Of a DNA stretch of 24,603 nt, positions 24,292-24,603 are shown piece by piece. The notes under the pieces are model-generated. The model searched no databases, was not told the DNA's origin, and saw only the letters and a program-made list of their open reading frames with translations. Position 1 is the stretch's first letter. Each line of letters opens with the position of its first letter. The DNA is from CAYVFC01 sp964450715 (GTDB taxonomy: Bacteria; Myxococcota_A; Polyangia; Polyangiales; JAFGIB01), in contig CAYVFC010000121.1 in assembly GCA_964450715.1 (NCBI GenBank), forward strand, positions 1 through 24,603. Direction: 5' to 3'. The translations under genes and the position numbers were made by a program.

Positions 24292-24361
24292 GGTGGAGGC
24301 GGCGGGAGTCTAACTCTTGAAGCATATACCCTATAACCCAGCGATATCGCACGACCTTTCC
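24292..24361. repeat. tmRNA 3'-end-like repeat copy 3 with conserved right flank
   Basis: The core at 24292-24310 is identical to copies 1 and 2 and in the same orientation. The following 51 bases resemble those after copy 2, including CTATAA and the palindrome GCGATATCGC (24341-24350). The bases beyond 24361 do not resemble copy 2. No tmRNA body follows. It may mark the right edge of the 10696-24292 segment, with further island DNA beyond the window. Confidence 0.6.
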
Positions 24362-24603
24362 ACTCCCAGGGCGTCCGCTGCCAGCGCGATCCGGAATCGA
24401 CGGCCGCGTTCTGCCTGCTCCTCGACGGCGTAGACCATGACTACCCTCAGGAAATGCCCGGAAAAGGGCAACGTCTATCCGAGGCCAGTAGCCTTTCGGC
24501 CAGCGAGAGCACGTGTCGGTCGGTGAAGACCAGGGCAAAGGATGGAAAGGGTGCGTATTCCGCTGAAGCCGATCACTTCTTCCGGGCCAAGCCGATCACC
24601 TTT
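24362..24603. other. Window end, no gene identified
   Basis: No frame here is convincing. A minus-strand frame, VVMVYAVEEQAERGRRFRI and on to DIAGL before a TAG inside repeat copy 3, is open for about 35 residues and ends at the same place as a short frame in copy 2. It could be the end of a decayed gene, but I cannot name it. Plus-strand frames are short and lack ribosome-binding sites. Confidence 0.3.

Noticed and set aside
24292..24361. A complete tmRNA or tRNA gene on the minus strand
   Set aside because: Only the 3' acceptor/T-arm portion is present. The bases to the right do not form the 5' acceptor strand or a tag reading frame.

Overview
This is a GC-rich chromosomal stretch from a bacterium. 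I infer a proteobacterium in the broad sense, and a member of the Desulfobacterota fits best. The clues are a modular NifU, a CysK/MetX-MetW/MetY sulfur cluster run by an Rrf2 regulator, and an Fe-S protein with 18 cysteines. No rRNA or tRNA gene was seen, so this placement rests on gene content alone.

Positions 1-5803 look like core genome: sulfur amino-acid and Fe-S cluster metabolism. Reading leftward, cysK, a fused metX-metW and nifU form one operon. Reading rightward, an IscR/CymR-like Rrf2 regulator and metY form another. A dyad resembling an IscR type 1 site (3998-4022) lies between them and overlaps a good leftward promoter. One regulator could therefore match cysteine supply, methionine synthesis and cluster assembly.

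Positions 5804-7360 hold a small uncertain ORF, a short orphan protein and a HigB/HigA-type toxin-antitoxin pair with its own operator-like dyad.

From 7361 on, the window looks like layered island DNA. A 19-bp sequence matching the 3' end of tmRNA (ssrA), a classic integrase target, occurs three times in the same orientation (7367, 10696, 24292). The first segment carries a Tat-exported sulfatase, an N-terminally truncated ROK protein, an orphan XRE regulator, and two copies (one a fragment) of an unknown small gene. The first copy of that gene contains a 69-bp dyad whose boxes repeat at exactly 20 bp. The second segment starts with a broken IS66 transposase and a broken serine resolvase. These adjoin a copper/silver efflux operon (OMF remnant, cusB, cusA, a DUF3347-like protein) that has lost most of its outer-membrane channel gene.

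Positions 17928-22430 hold the most system-like unit. A TetR regulator is divergent from a three-gene operon: an Fe-S protein with a winged-helix-like segment, a membrane-anchored DJ-1/PfpI (Hsp31-like) protein, and a membrane-anchored metallo-beta-lactamase-fold hydrolase. A GTATAC box lies between the -35 and -10 elements of each divergent promoter. I do not recognise this combination as a named system; a role in detoxifying a reactive compound is inference. A GT-C-like membrane protein (22570-24267) and the third tmRNA-like repeat close the window.
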